Source: Mycobacterium sp. 852013-51886_SCH5428379
GTDB lineage: Bacteria; Actinomycetota; Actinomycetes; Mycobacteriales; Mycobacteriaceae
DNA: 64,000 bases
Assembly: GCF_001665575.1 (NCBI RefSeq)
Contig: NZ_LZSU01000011.1
Span: 1 to 64,000, forward strand
Direction: 5' to 3'
The notes below the pieces were generated by a model. That model worked only from the letters and a program-made list of their open reading frames with translations. It did not search any database and was not told the DNA's origin. A program made the position numbers and the translations under genes. Below, piece after piece: positions 56,457-64,000 of the stretch. Every line of letters starts with the position of its first letter. Within the stretch, counting starts at the first letter, position 1.

Positions 56457-59400
56457 CTGACGACCACCAGCAGATCGCCGCCCTCGACCTGTTCGGTCGC
56501 CGAGACGGCCACCCGTTCGACGGTGCCGGCCTTGGGTGCGGTGATGGCGGCCTCCATCTTCATCGCCTCGATGGTGGCGATGGTCTGGCCCGCCTCGACC
56601 GCGTCGCCCTGTTCGACGTTCACGCTGACGACGCCGGCGAACGGAGCCGCGACATGGTCGGGATTGGTGCGGTCGGCCTTCTCCGCGGCAGGCACCTCGG
56701 AGGCGATGTTGCTGTCGCGCACCAGGATCGGCCGCAGCTGTCCGTTCATGATGCACATGACGGTGCGCATCCCCCGCTCGTCGGGATCGGAGATGGCCTC
56801 CAATCCGATGAGCAATTCGACACCCTTTTCGAGTTCGACGCGATGCTCGTCGCCGTGGCGCAGCCCGTAGAAGAACTGGTTGGCCGAGAGCTGGCTGGTG
56901 TCGCCATAGGTGTCGCGGTGGGCTTCGAACTCTTTGGTCGGGCCCGGGAACAGCAGCCGGTTCAGCGCCGCCTGCCGTTTGGGGCCCGGTTGCGCGAGCG
57001 CCGCCTCGTCCTCACCGGAGAGCTCCTCCTGCGAGCGGCCGGGTCCGCGGCCCTCCAACGCCTTGCTGCGCAATGGCTCCGGCCAGCCGCCGGGCGGATC
57101 GCCGAGCTCGCCGCGCAGGAAGCCGATGACGCTGTCGGGGATGTCGTAGCGCGCCGGGTCCGCGGCGAAGTCCTCGGCGGACACCCCCGCGCCGAGCAGC
57201 GCCAGGGCGAGATCGCCGACGACTTTCGACGACGGGGTCACCTTGACCAATCGGCCCAGGATCCGGTCGGCCGCCGCGTAATTGGCCTCGATCTCCTCGA
57301 AGCGGTCTCCGAATCCGAGGGCGATCGCCTGCTGGCGCAGATTCGACAGCTGCCCGCCGGGAATCTCGTGGGTGTAGACGCGTCCGGTGGGAGAAGGTGG
57401 TCCGGACGCCGCAACGTCGAAGGGGGCGTATACCTTTCGCAGCGCCTCCCAGTACGGCTCCAGCTCGCACACCGCGTCCAGGTCCAGACCGGTGTCGACC
57501 TCGGTGTGCGCTGCGGCCGCCACGATCGAACTCAGCGCGGGCTGGCTGGTGGTGCCCGCCAGCGGGGCCGCGGCCCCGTCGACCGCATCGGCGCCGGCCT
57601 GCCAGGCCGCCAGATAGGTGGCCAGCTGGCCACCCGGGGTGTCGTGGGTGTGCACGTGCACCGGTAGGTCGAAGCGCTCCTTGAGGGCGCCGACCAGGGT
57701 GGCCGCGGCGGGCGGGCGCAGCAACCCGGCCATGTCCTTGATGGCCAGGACGTGCGCGCCGGACTCGACGATCTGCTCGGCCAGACGCAGGTAGTAGTCC
57801 AGGGTGTAGAGGTCCTCCGCCGGATTGCTCAGATCCCCGGTGTAGGACATCGCGACCTCGGCGACGGCGGTGCCGGTGGCCCGGACGGCGTCGATCGCCG
57901 GACGCATGGACTCGATGTTGTTGAGCGCGTCGAAGATTCGGAAGATGTCGACCCCGGTCGCGGTCGCCTCGTCGACGAACGCAGTGGTGACCGTCTCCGG
58001 ATAGGGCGTGTATCCGACGGTGTTGCGGCCGCGCAGCAGCATCTGCAGGCAGATGTTGGGCAGCGCCTCGCGCAGCGCGGCCAGCCGTTCCCACGGATCT
58101 TCCTTCAGGAACCGCAGCGCCACGTCGTAGGTCGCCCCGCCCCAGCACTCCACCGACAGCAGCTGCGGCATGGTCCGCGCGACGTAGGGCGCGACCCGCA
58201 GCAGTCCGGTCGAGCGCAGCCGGGTGGCCAGCAGTGACTGATGGGCGTCGCGGAACGTGGTGTCGGTGACACCGAGGGCGGGCGTGTCCCGCAGCCAGTC
58301 GGCGAAACCCCGTGGGCCGAGTTCGACCAGCTTCTGCTTCGAGCCGGCCGGCGGTTCGGCTTCGAGATCGACTGCGGGCAGCTTGTCGTGCGGATAGACC
58401 GTCGACGGCCGTTGGCCGTGCGGTTTGTTGACGGTCACCTCGGCCAGATAGGTGAGGATCTTGGTGCCACGGTCGGCGCTCGAGCGGGCGGTGAGCAGCT
58501 CGGGACGCTCGTCGATGAACGACGTCGTGACCCGGCCTGCGACGAAATCCGGATCCTCGAGCACCGCGGCCAGGAACGGGATGTTGGTGGACACGCCGCG
58601 GATCCGGAACTCGGCGACCGCGCGCCGGGCCCGCTGCACGGCCGTCGCGAAATCCCTACCGCGGCAGGTCACCTTCACCAGCATCGAGTCGAAGTGGGCG
58701 GTGACCTCGGCGCCCAGGTTCGTTCCGCCGTCCAGCCGGATCCCTGCGCCACCCGGCGACCGGTAGGTGGTGATGCGGCCGGTGTCGGGCCGGAAGCCGT
58801 TGGCCGGATCCTCGGTGGTGATGCGGCACTGCAGTGCCGCACCGTGTGCGGTGACGGTGTCCTGGCTCAACCCGAGATCAGCCAGCGACTCCCCCGCCGC
58901 GATCCGCAGCTGCGATGAGACCAGGTCGACGTCGGTGATCTCCTCGGTGACCGTGTGCTCGACCTGGATCCGCGGATTCATCTCGATGAACACATGGTTG
59001 CCGCGTTCGTCGAGCAGAAACTCGACGGTGCCCGCGCACGAGTAGCCGATGTGCCGGGCGAACGAAACTGCATCCGCGCAGATCCGTTCGCGCAGTTCAG
59101 GATCCAAGTTCGGAGCGGGCGCGAGCTCGATCACCTTCTGGTGGCGGCGCTGCACCGAACAGTCCCGTTCGAACAGGTGGATGACGTCGCCGTGAGTGTC
59201 GGCCAGGATCTGCACCTCGATGTGGCGCGGATTGACGACGGCCTGTTCCAGGAACACTGTCGGATCGCCGAATGCGGATTCGGCCTCCCGCGACGCCGCC
59301 TCGATCGCCTCGCGCAGCGCCGACGGTTCCGACACCCGGCGCATCCCGCGACCGCCGCCACCCGCGACCGCCTTGACGAACACCGGGAACTCCATGGAAT

Positions 59401-59845
59401 CCGCGGCCGCGACCAGCTCGTCCACATCGGCCGAGGGGGCCGAGGACGCCAGCACCGGCAGACCCGCCTCCCGTGCGGCGGCGATCGCGCGGGCCTTGTT
59501 GCCCGTCAGCTCCAGCACGTCGGCCGACGGACCCACGAAGGTGATCCCCGCGGCCGCGCATGCGGCCGCCAGCTCCGGGTTCTCCGAGAGGAAGCCGTAG
59601 CCGGGGTACACCGCGTCGGCACCCGCGGCCTCGGCGGTGCGCACGATCTCCTCGACCGACAGATACGCCCGCACCGGGTGGCCCGTCTCGCCGATCTGGT
59701 AGGACTCGTCGGCCTTGAGCCGGTGCACCGAATTGCGGTCCTCGTACGGGAACACCGCGACGGTTCCCAGGCGCAGCTCGTAGGCGGCGCGGAACGCCCG
59801 GATCGCGATCTCGCCGCGATTGGCGACAAGGACCTTCGAGATCAC
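56453..59845 (-). CDS. pca: Pyruvate carboxylase
   Basis: Biotin-dependent conversion of pyruvate and bicarbonate to oxaloacetate. One chain of 1130 aa: biotin carboxylase (SKVLVANRGEIAIRAF at the start; AVAGGGGRGMR near 160; EMNPRIQVEHTVTEE near 285), carboxyltransferase (DTTFRDAHQSLLATR near 532) and a C-terminal biotinyl domain with EAMKME near 1090. The GTG given has an AGGAG 11 bases away; a GTG four codons upstream lies too close to it. Cotranscribed with rsmD and coaD. Confidence 0.97.
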   Translation of the reverse strand: MISKVLVANRGEIAIRAFRAAYELRLGTVAVFPYEDRNSVHRLKADESYQIGETGHPVRAYLSVEEIVRTAEAAGADAVYPGYGFLSENPELAAACAAAGITFVGPSADVLELTGNKARAIAAAREAGLPVLASSAPSADVDELVAAADSMEFPVFVKAVAGGGGRGMRRVSEPSALREAIEAASREAESAFGDPTVFLEQAVVNPRHIEVQILADTHGDVIHLFERDCSVQRRHQKVIELAPAPNLDPELRERICADAVSFARHIGYSCAGTVEFLLDERGNHVFIEMNPRIQVEHTVTEEITDVDLVSSQLRIAAGESLADLGLSQDTVTAHGAALQCRITTEDPANGFRPDTGRITTYRSPGGAGIRLDGGTNLGAEVTAHFDSMLVKVTCRGRDFATAVQRARRAVAEFRIRGVSTNIPFLAAVLEDPDFVAGRVTTSFIDERPELLTARSSADRGTKILTYLAEVTVNKPHGQRPSTVYPHDKLPAVDLEAEPPAGSKQKLVELGPRGFADWLRDTPALGVTDTTFRDAHQSLLATRLRSTGLLRVAPYVARTMPQLLSVECWGGATYDVALRFLKEDPWERLAALREALPNICLQMLLRGRNTVGYTPYPETVTTAFVDEATATGVDIFRIFDALNNIESMRPAIDAVRATGTAVAEVAMSYTGDLSNPAEDLYTLDYYLRLAEQIVESGAHVLAIKDMAGLLRPPAAATLVGALKERFDLPVHVHTHDTPGGQLATYLAAWQAGADAVDGAAAPLAGTTSQPALSSIVAAAAHTEVDTGLDLDAVCELEPYWEALRKVYAPFDVAASGPPSPTGRVYTHEIPGGQLSNLRQQAIALGFGDRFEEIEANYAAADRILGRLVKVTPSSKVVGDLALALLGAGVSAEDFAADPARYDIPDSVIGFLRGELGDPPGGWPEPLRSKALEGRGPGRSQEELSGEDEAALAQPGPKRQAALNRLLFPGPTKEFEAHRDTYGDTSQLSANQFFYGLRHGDEHRVELEKGVELLIGLEAISDPDERGMRTVMCIMNGQLRPILVRDSNIASEVPAAEKADRTNPDHVAAPFAGVVSVNVEQGDAVEAGQTIATIEAMKMEAAITAPKAGTVERVAVSATEQVEGGDLLVVVS

Positions 59846-59882
59846 GGGCGGCCCCACTCCTCTTGGTTCGACCGCACAGCGG

Positions 59883-60518
59883 TCAGATGAACGTCGACCA
59901 GTAATCCCAGAAGCGCACGAGGATGAGCAGCACCAGGGCGGTGAACCACAGTACCGTCAGCGACCAGCGCCACTGGTACAGCCCGCGCGCGACGGCGTTA
60001 CCGGCGATGGGCCGCAGCGCGATCGAGGCCACCACCACCAGCAGCGGGATGGTCACGGCCCACACCACCATGCAGTACGGGCACAGTGCGCCGATCCGAT
60101 AGAGGCTCTGGTAGATCAGCCAGTGCACGAACGCCGTCGCCAGCACCGTGCCGATTGCCATCCCCGTCCAGTACCACTGCGGGAGCCGAACTTTGGCGAC
60201 CGCGAGTACACCGGTCACCACCACCACGGTGAAGCCGCCGATGCCGATCAGCGGGTTGGGGAAACCGAACAGCGCCGCCTGCGGCGTCACCATCACCGAG
60301 CCGCAGGACAGGACGGGGTTGAGGCTGCAGGACGGAACGTAGGTCGGGTCGAGCAGCAGCTCGATCTTCTCGATCGTCAGGGTGGCCGCCGCGACGAGAC
60401 CGATGACGCCGGCGATCAGCACCCAGAGCGCACTTGCCCTCCGCACCGCAACGCCCGCCGGGCCGCCGGTCGAGGACTCGACCGGGGCGACGGGGTCGGA
60501 AGCGGTGGCGGCGGTCAT
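59883..60518 (-). CDS. Vitamin K epoxide reductase (VKOR)-family protein
   Basis: A 211-aa membrane enzyme that reoxidises DsbA with quinone. Four helices are visible. Cysteines are in SCSLNPVLSCGSVM near residue 64 and the CPYC active site near 147. Its ATG overlaps the DsbA-like gene stop by 4 bases, matching Rv2968c-Rv2969c; the two form the oxidative-folding pair. Confidence 0.93.
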   Translation of the reverse strand: MTAATASDPVAPVESSTGGPAGVAVRRASALWVLIAGVIGLVAAATLTIEKIELLLDPTYVPSCSLNPVLSCGSVMVTPQAALFGFPNPLIGIGGFTVVVVTGVLAVAKVRLPQWYWTGMAIGTVLATAFVHWLIYQSLYRIGALCPYCMVVWAVTIPLLVVVASIALRPIAGNAVARGLYQWRWSLTVLWFTALVLLILVRFWDYWSTFI

Positions 60519-61270
60519 GACCGGGCCGGCGCCGGACCGTCGAGGCCGGGCACGTCGCCGACGAGCTCCTTGACTTTGTTGACCAACGCCTCAGGCGTGG
60601 ACGGGCTGTAGTCCTCGCCGTTGATCCGCACGGTCGGGGTGGCGCGGATCTCGGTCGCCCCGGCGAGGTCTTCGACCATGTCGACGTACTTACCGCTCTT
60701 GATGCAGTCAGGGACGGAACCGCCGGCCCCGGCCTGGCGGGCGAGCTCGGTCAGCCGGGCGTCGTCGGGATAGGTACCGCCGCCCTCGGCCGGCTGGAGT
60801 TCCCTCGTGTACAGCGCCTCGTGGAAACGCCGGAACGCGGCTTTGTCCTCGTCGGCGACGCAGTAGGCGGCGTTGCCCGCCCGTGAGGAGTAGCCGTCGC
60901 CCTGCGTATTGAGGATCGCGACCATGTAGTAGTCGGCGGCCACGGCGCCGGTGTCGATGAGCTTGTTGATCGTCGGGCCGAACTGGCGCTCGAAGTTGCC
61001 GCACGCCGGGCACAGGAAGTCCTCGTACATCGAGAGCACCACCTTGGGCTCCGAACTGCCCTCCTGGGTGACGACGTTCTCGGCGGCCACCCGGATGCCG
61101 GACTCGGCACCGGCCTGCGGCTTTTCCTCGGCCGACATCACGATGTAGAGCACCAGGGCCACCGCGAACACCACGACCACCGCGGTGAGTCCGATCTGGA
61201 CGAACAGATTGCGCTTGCGATCGGCCGCCTTCAGGTCGTAGCGGGCGTTCTTCTTGGGTTTCGTGGCCAC
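60515..61270 (-). CDS. DsbA-like membrane-anchored thiol oxidoreductase
   Basis: A 251-aa protein, anchored by one helix (VQIGLTAVVVVFAVALVLYIV, residues 26-46), with an extracytoplasmic thioredoxin-fold domain. The redox motif CPAC is in YEDFLCPACGNFERQF near 88 and the cis-Pro is in IRATPTVRIN near 208. It introduces disulfides into exported proteins and is recycled by the adjacent VKOR. Confidence 0.93.
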   Translation of the reverse strand: MATKPKKNARYDLKAADRKRNLFVQIGLTAVVVVFAVALVLYIVMSAEEKPQAGAESGIRVAAENVVTQEGSSEPKVVLSMYEDFLCPACGNFERQFGPTINKLIDTGAVAADYYMVAILNTQGDGYSSRAGNAAYCVADEDKAAFRRFHEALYTRELQPAEGGGTYPDDARLTELARQAGAGGSVPDCIKSGKYVDMVEDLAGATEIRATPTVRINGEDYSPSTPEALVNKVKELVGDVPGLDGPAPARS

Positions 61271-61304
61271 GCCGTAAAGAGTACCGGCGGCCTCGGCGAG
61301 GGCC

Positions 61305-62444
61305 CTAACTGCGGCTGAGGTGCGCGCGGATGGCCGAGATCATCCCCGCGGTCGCCGCTGCGCTGCCCCCGCCCAGCGGGAAGAAGTTGGCGAACGCGTG
61401 CACCTGCGTGCCCTCCTTGCGCAGATCGACCGGCACGCCGGCGGCGCGCATTGCCTCCGCGTAGGCGTTGCCCTCGTCGCGCAGCGGGTCGAATCCGCCG
61501 GTCAGCACCAGCGCCGGCGGGAGACCGGACAGATCGGCGGCCAGCAGCGGCGAGACGATCGGGTCGCGCGAGTCGACCTCCGCACCGTCGAGATAGTGGT
61601 CCATGAACCAGTTCATGTCCCGTTTGGTCAGGAAGTAGCCGTCGGCGAACAGGGTCTTCGACCGGGTGTCGCTGCACACGTCGACCACGGGATAGATCAG
61701 CACCTGCAGTGCGGGCATGGGGAATCCGTCGTCGCGGGTGAGTTGCGAGACCACCGCGGCCAGATTGCCCCCGGCACTGTCCCCGCCCACCGCGATGCGG
61801 TCGACGTCGGCGCCGAGGTCGGCGGCGTGCTCGCGGGCCCAGCGGTAGGCGGCGTACGCGTCGTGGGCGGCGGCGGGCGCCTTGTGCTCGGGTGCGAGCC
61901 GGTAGTCGACGGACAGCACCGCCATCTTCCCGTCGCGGCTGATGAGCCGGCACAGGTCGTCGTGAGTGTCGAGGTCGCCCAGCACGAAGCCGCCGCCGTG
62001 GTAGAAGACCAGCAGCGGCAGCCCCTCGGTGGAGCCGTACGGCCGGTACAGGCGTGCCCGCATCGCACCCGCCGGTCCGGGGATCGACAGCTCCGAGACG
62101 TCGACGGCGATGTGGGCGACCATCATCGCCGAGGTGATCCGCAGCTGCTCGCGGGCGGCGGCGACGTCCGGGCTGGACACCAGACCACCGAGACCGGCGG
62201 CACGCTGAGCGCTGAGCAGGAACTGCAGTGTGGTGTCGAGGGTGTTGCCGTCGACGGTGACGGTGCGCCGTCCCAGCAGCAGCCGCTTGACGGGGTCCGG
62301 CAGCAGCGGGATGACCCGCAGCGAGATCCGGGTGGCGCCGTTGACGGCGGCGTCGCGCACGCGGCTCTTACCACGCGGCGCAAGGTCGACGTGCGCTGCG
62401 GGCGGTCCGGCGGACGGTGCACCGACTGGCAGACTCGACGACAT
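61305..62444 (-). CDS. Alpha/beta hydrolase (HSL-type esterase), LipN-like
   Basis: A 379-aa esterase/lipase of the hormone-sensitive-lipase family, LipN (Rv2970c)-like. Oxyanion motif FYHGGGFVLGDLDTHD near residue 145, nucleophile GGDSAGGN near 217, acid GFDPLRDEG near 318 and His QVHAFANF near 350. The ATG has a GAGGAG site 6 bases upstream that lies inside the divergent reductase gene; the two ATGs share CATG. Confidence 0.9.
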   Translation of the reverse strand: MSSSLPVGAPSAGPPAAHVDLAPRGKSRVRDAAVNGATRISLRVIPLLPDPVKRLLLGRRTVTVDGNTLDTTLQFLLSAQRAAGLGGLVSSPDVAAAREQLRITSAMMVAHIAVDVSELSIPGPAGAMRARLYRPYGSTEGLPLLVFYHGGGFVLGDLDTHDDLCRLISRDGKMAVLSVDYRLAPEHKAPAAAHDAYAAYRWAREHAADLGADVDRIAVGGDSAGGNLAAVVSQLTRDDGFPMPALQVLIYPVVDVCSDTRSKTLFADGYFLTKRDMNWFMDHYLDGAEVDSRDPIVSPLLAADLSGLPPALVLTGGFDPLRDEGNAYAEAMRAAGVPVDLRKEGTQVHAFANFFPLGGGSAAATAGMISAIRAHLSRS

Positions 62445-63273
62445 GGCTGCTCCTCTGTTGACGCTCAATGACGGCATCACAATCCCCCAGGTGGGGCTCG
62501 GTGTCTGGCAGACGCCGGCCGAAGACACCGAACGCGCGGTGAGCGCGGCGCTGGTCGCCGGCTACCGGCACATCGACACGGCCGCAGCGTACGGCAACGA
62601 GACGGAGACGGGCCGCGCGATCGCCGGATCGGGGCTCGACCGCGACGAGGTGTACCTGGTGACGAAGCTGTGGAACTCCGAGCAGGGCTATGACAAGACG
62701 CTGTCGGCGTTCGAGGCCAGCGTCGCCCGGCTCGGGGTCGAGCACCTCGACCTCTATCTCATCCACTGGCCGGTGCCGGAGAAGAACCTGTTCGTCGAGA
62801 CATTCAAGGCGTTCGCCAAGCTGCGTGACGACGGTCGCATCCGGTCGATCGGCGTGAGCAACTTCGAACCCGAACACCTGCACGTGCTGATCGACGAGAC
62901 GGGCATCGTGCCATCGGTCAACCAGATCGAACTGCATCCGCTGCTACCCCAGGAGGAGCTCCGAGAGCTGCACGCGCAGTTGGGAATCGCCACCGAGGCG
63001 TGGAGTCCGCTCGGCCAGGGTTCACTGCTGACGCACCCGACCGTGACCCAGGTCGCCGAGGCGCACGGGAAAACCGCTGCGCAGGCCTTGATTAGGTGGC
63101 ATATACAACTCGGTAATATCGTCATCCCCAAGTCGGTCAACCCGCAGCGGATTGCGAGCAATTTCGACGTGTTCGACTTCGAGTTGAGCGAGCAGGACAT
63201 GACGTCCATCGCCTCGCTCGCGGACGGCACGCGGCTGGGTCCCGATCCCCGAACCTTCAACTTCACAGGATAG
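62443..63273 (+). CDS. Aldo/keto reductase (AKR5-like)
   Basis: A 276-aa NADPH-dependent carbonyl reductase, TIM barrel. Catalytic tetrad: Asp in [11 protein letters not shown] (Asp and Tyr, near residue 45), Lys in LVTKLWN near 74 and His in LIHWPV near 107. NADPH-binding [13 protein letters not shown] near 230. ATG overlaps the divergent LipN-like gene by two bases; second reductase follows by 5 bases. Rv2971 family. Confidence 0.92.
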   Translation: MAAPLLTLNDGITIPQVGLGVWQTPAEDTERAVSAALVAGYRHIDTAAAYGNETETGRAIAGSGLDRDEVYLVTKLWNSEQGYDKTLSAFEASVARLGVEHLDLYLIHWPVPEKNLFVETFKAFAKLRDDGRIRSIGVSNFEPEHLHVLIDETGIVPSVNQIELHPLLPQEELRELHAQLGIATEAWSPLGQGSLLTHPTVTQVAEAHGKTAAQALIRWHIQLGNIVIPKSVNPQRIASNFDVFDFELSEQDMTSIASLADGTRLGPDPRTFNFTG

Positions 63274-63278
63274 GTGCC

Positions 63279-64000
63279 ATGACCTCGGATCTTGGGCAGG
63301 CTGCGATTCCGACCATCACCCTCAACGACGAGAACACGATCCCGGTCATCGGGCTCGGCGTCGGTGAACTGTCGGACGAGGAGACCGAGCGGTCGGTGTC
63401 CACCGCGCTGGAGGCCGGCTACCGGTTGATCGACACCGCCGCGGTGTACGGCAACGAGGCGGCCGTCGGCCGGGCGGTCAACGCGTCGGGCATCCCCCGC
63501 GAGGAGATCTTCGTGACCACCAAGCTGGCGGTCGCAGATCTGGGCTTCCAGTCGTCGCAGGACGCGATCCGCGCGAGCCTCGAGCGGTTGAACCTCGACT
63601 ACGTCGACCTCTACCTGATCCACTGGCCCGCCGGTGAGCAGGGCAAGTACGTCGACAGCTGGGGCGGCATGATGAAGTCGCGTCAGGACGGGCTGGCCCG
63701 CTCGATCGGCGTCTGCAACTTCAACGAAGAGCATCTGCTGGACATCATCCAGCTGTCGTTCTTCACCCCTGCGATCAACCAGATCGAACTGCACCCGCTG
63801 CTCAACCAGGCCGCGATGCGGGCGGTCAACGCCGAGAACGACGTCGTCACCGAGGCCTACGGACCGCTCGGGGTCGGCCGGCTGCTCGACCATCCCGCCG
63901 TCACCCCGATCGCCGAGGCGCACGGCAAGACGCCGGCGCAGGTGCTGATCCGCTGGAGCATCCAGCTCGGCAACGTGGTCATCCCCCGCTCCGCGACACC
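63279..64000 (+). CDS. Second aldo/keto reductase (partial, cut by window edge)
   Basis: First 240 residues of a paralogue of the preceding gene, following the M. smegmatis MSMEG_2407-type (AKR5H1) sequence as I recall it. Tetrad: Asp/Tyr in [15 protein letters not shown], Lys in VTTKLAV, His in LIHWPAG. The reading frame is still open at the right edge, so the C-terminus lies outside. An AGGATAGG ribosome site overlaps the stop of the first reductase, implying coupling. Confidence 0.92.
   Translation, partial: MTSDLGQAAIPTITLNDENTIPVIGLGVGELSDEETERSVSTALEAGYRLIDTAAVYGNEAAVGRAVNASGIPREEIFVTTKLAVADLGFQSSQDAIRASLERLNLDYVDLYLIHWPAGEQGKYVDSWGGMMKSRQDGLARSIGVCNFNEEHLLDIIQLSFFTPAINQIELHPLLNQAAMRAVNAENDVVTEAYGPLGVGRLLDHPAVTPIAEAHGKTPAQVLIRWSIQLGNVVIPRSAT

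Overview
The window is chromosomal DNA from a high-GC actinobacterium, almost certainly a rapidly growing environmental Mycobacterium (Mycolicibacterium-type). From about 8.3 kb to the right edge the gene order follows, as I recall it, the M. tuberculosis order Rv2888c-Rv2927c and then jumps directly to Rv2965c-Rv2971. The block that carries the PDIM/PGL lipid genes in M. tuberculosis is absent. I see no rRNA, tRNA, CRISPR array, insertion sequence or prophage.

Layout. 0-2.2 kb: a two-gene glycerate module (2-hydroxyacid dehydrogenase and glycerate kinase). 2.2-8.2 kb: a five-gene leftward operon of two FtsX-type permeases, a MacB-type ATPase, an APC amine/amino acid permease and a copper amine oxidase. 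8.3-19.4 kb: amidase, tsf, rpsB, an M23 peptidase, an LLM oxidoreductase, xerC, a lactate monooxygenase, a siderophore-interacting flavoprotein, dprA, comM and yraN. 19.5-26.0 kb: an accessory block with a DUF1206 membrane protein, a hemophore-like protein, and an operon of a HAD phosphatase, a fused alpha-beta E1 dehydrogenase, a CoA-transferase and a thioesterase. 26.0-31.7 kb: DUF2469, rnhB, lepB and rplS, an LppW-like protein, then trmD, rimM, a KH protein and rpsP. 31.9-37.7 kb: a methyltransferase, an NTF2-like protein, two tandem DD-carboxypeptidases, a flavodoxin/NADPH reductase and an amidohydrolase. 37.7-45.2 kb: ffh, glnD-glnB-amt (nitrogen control) and ftsY. 45.2-47.6 kb: type 2 IPP isomerase and an orphan Ser-rich secreted protein. 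47.6-54.9 kb: smc, acyP, OsmC, mutM, rnc, DUF177 and sepIVA. 55.0-64 kb: a small orphan, coaD, rsmD, pyruvate carboxylase, VKOR-DsbA, a LipN-like hydrolase, and two aldo/keto reductases, the last cut by the window edge.

How the genes work together. Protein synthesis and export genes (tsf, rpsB, rplS, rpsP, rimM, trmD, ffh, ftsY, lepB) form the conserved backbone. Chromosome and division genes (xerC, smc, sepIVA) and repair/uptake genes (mutM, dprA, comM) are interspersed. Nitrogen sensing (amt-glnB-glnD) has two GlnR-like sites upstream. Iron handling appears three times: the SIP flavoprotein, the hemophore-like protein, and a CysJ-like reductase behind an IdeR-like box. The VKOR-DsbA pair is an extracytoplasmic disulfide system.

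Most of the window is ordinary core genome. The best candidates for something less well described are the MacB-type ABC/APC/copper amine oxidase operon, the stand-alone fused E1 operon, the orphan Ser-rich exported protein, and the iron-boxed flavodoxin reductase without a partner. All coordinates and motifs were read by eye, and homology statements rest on memory of the families, not on a search.
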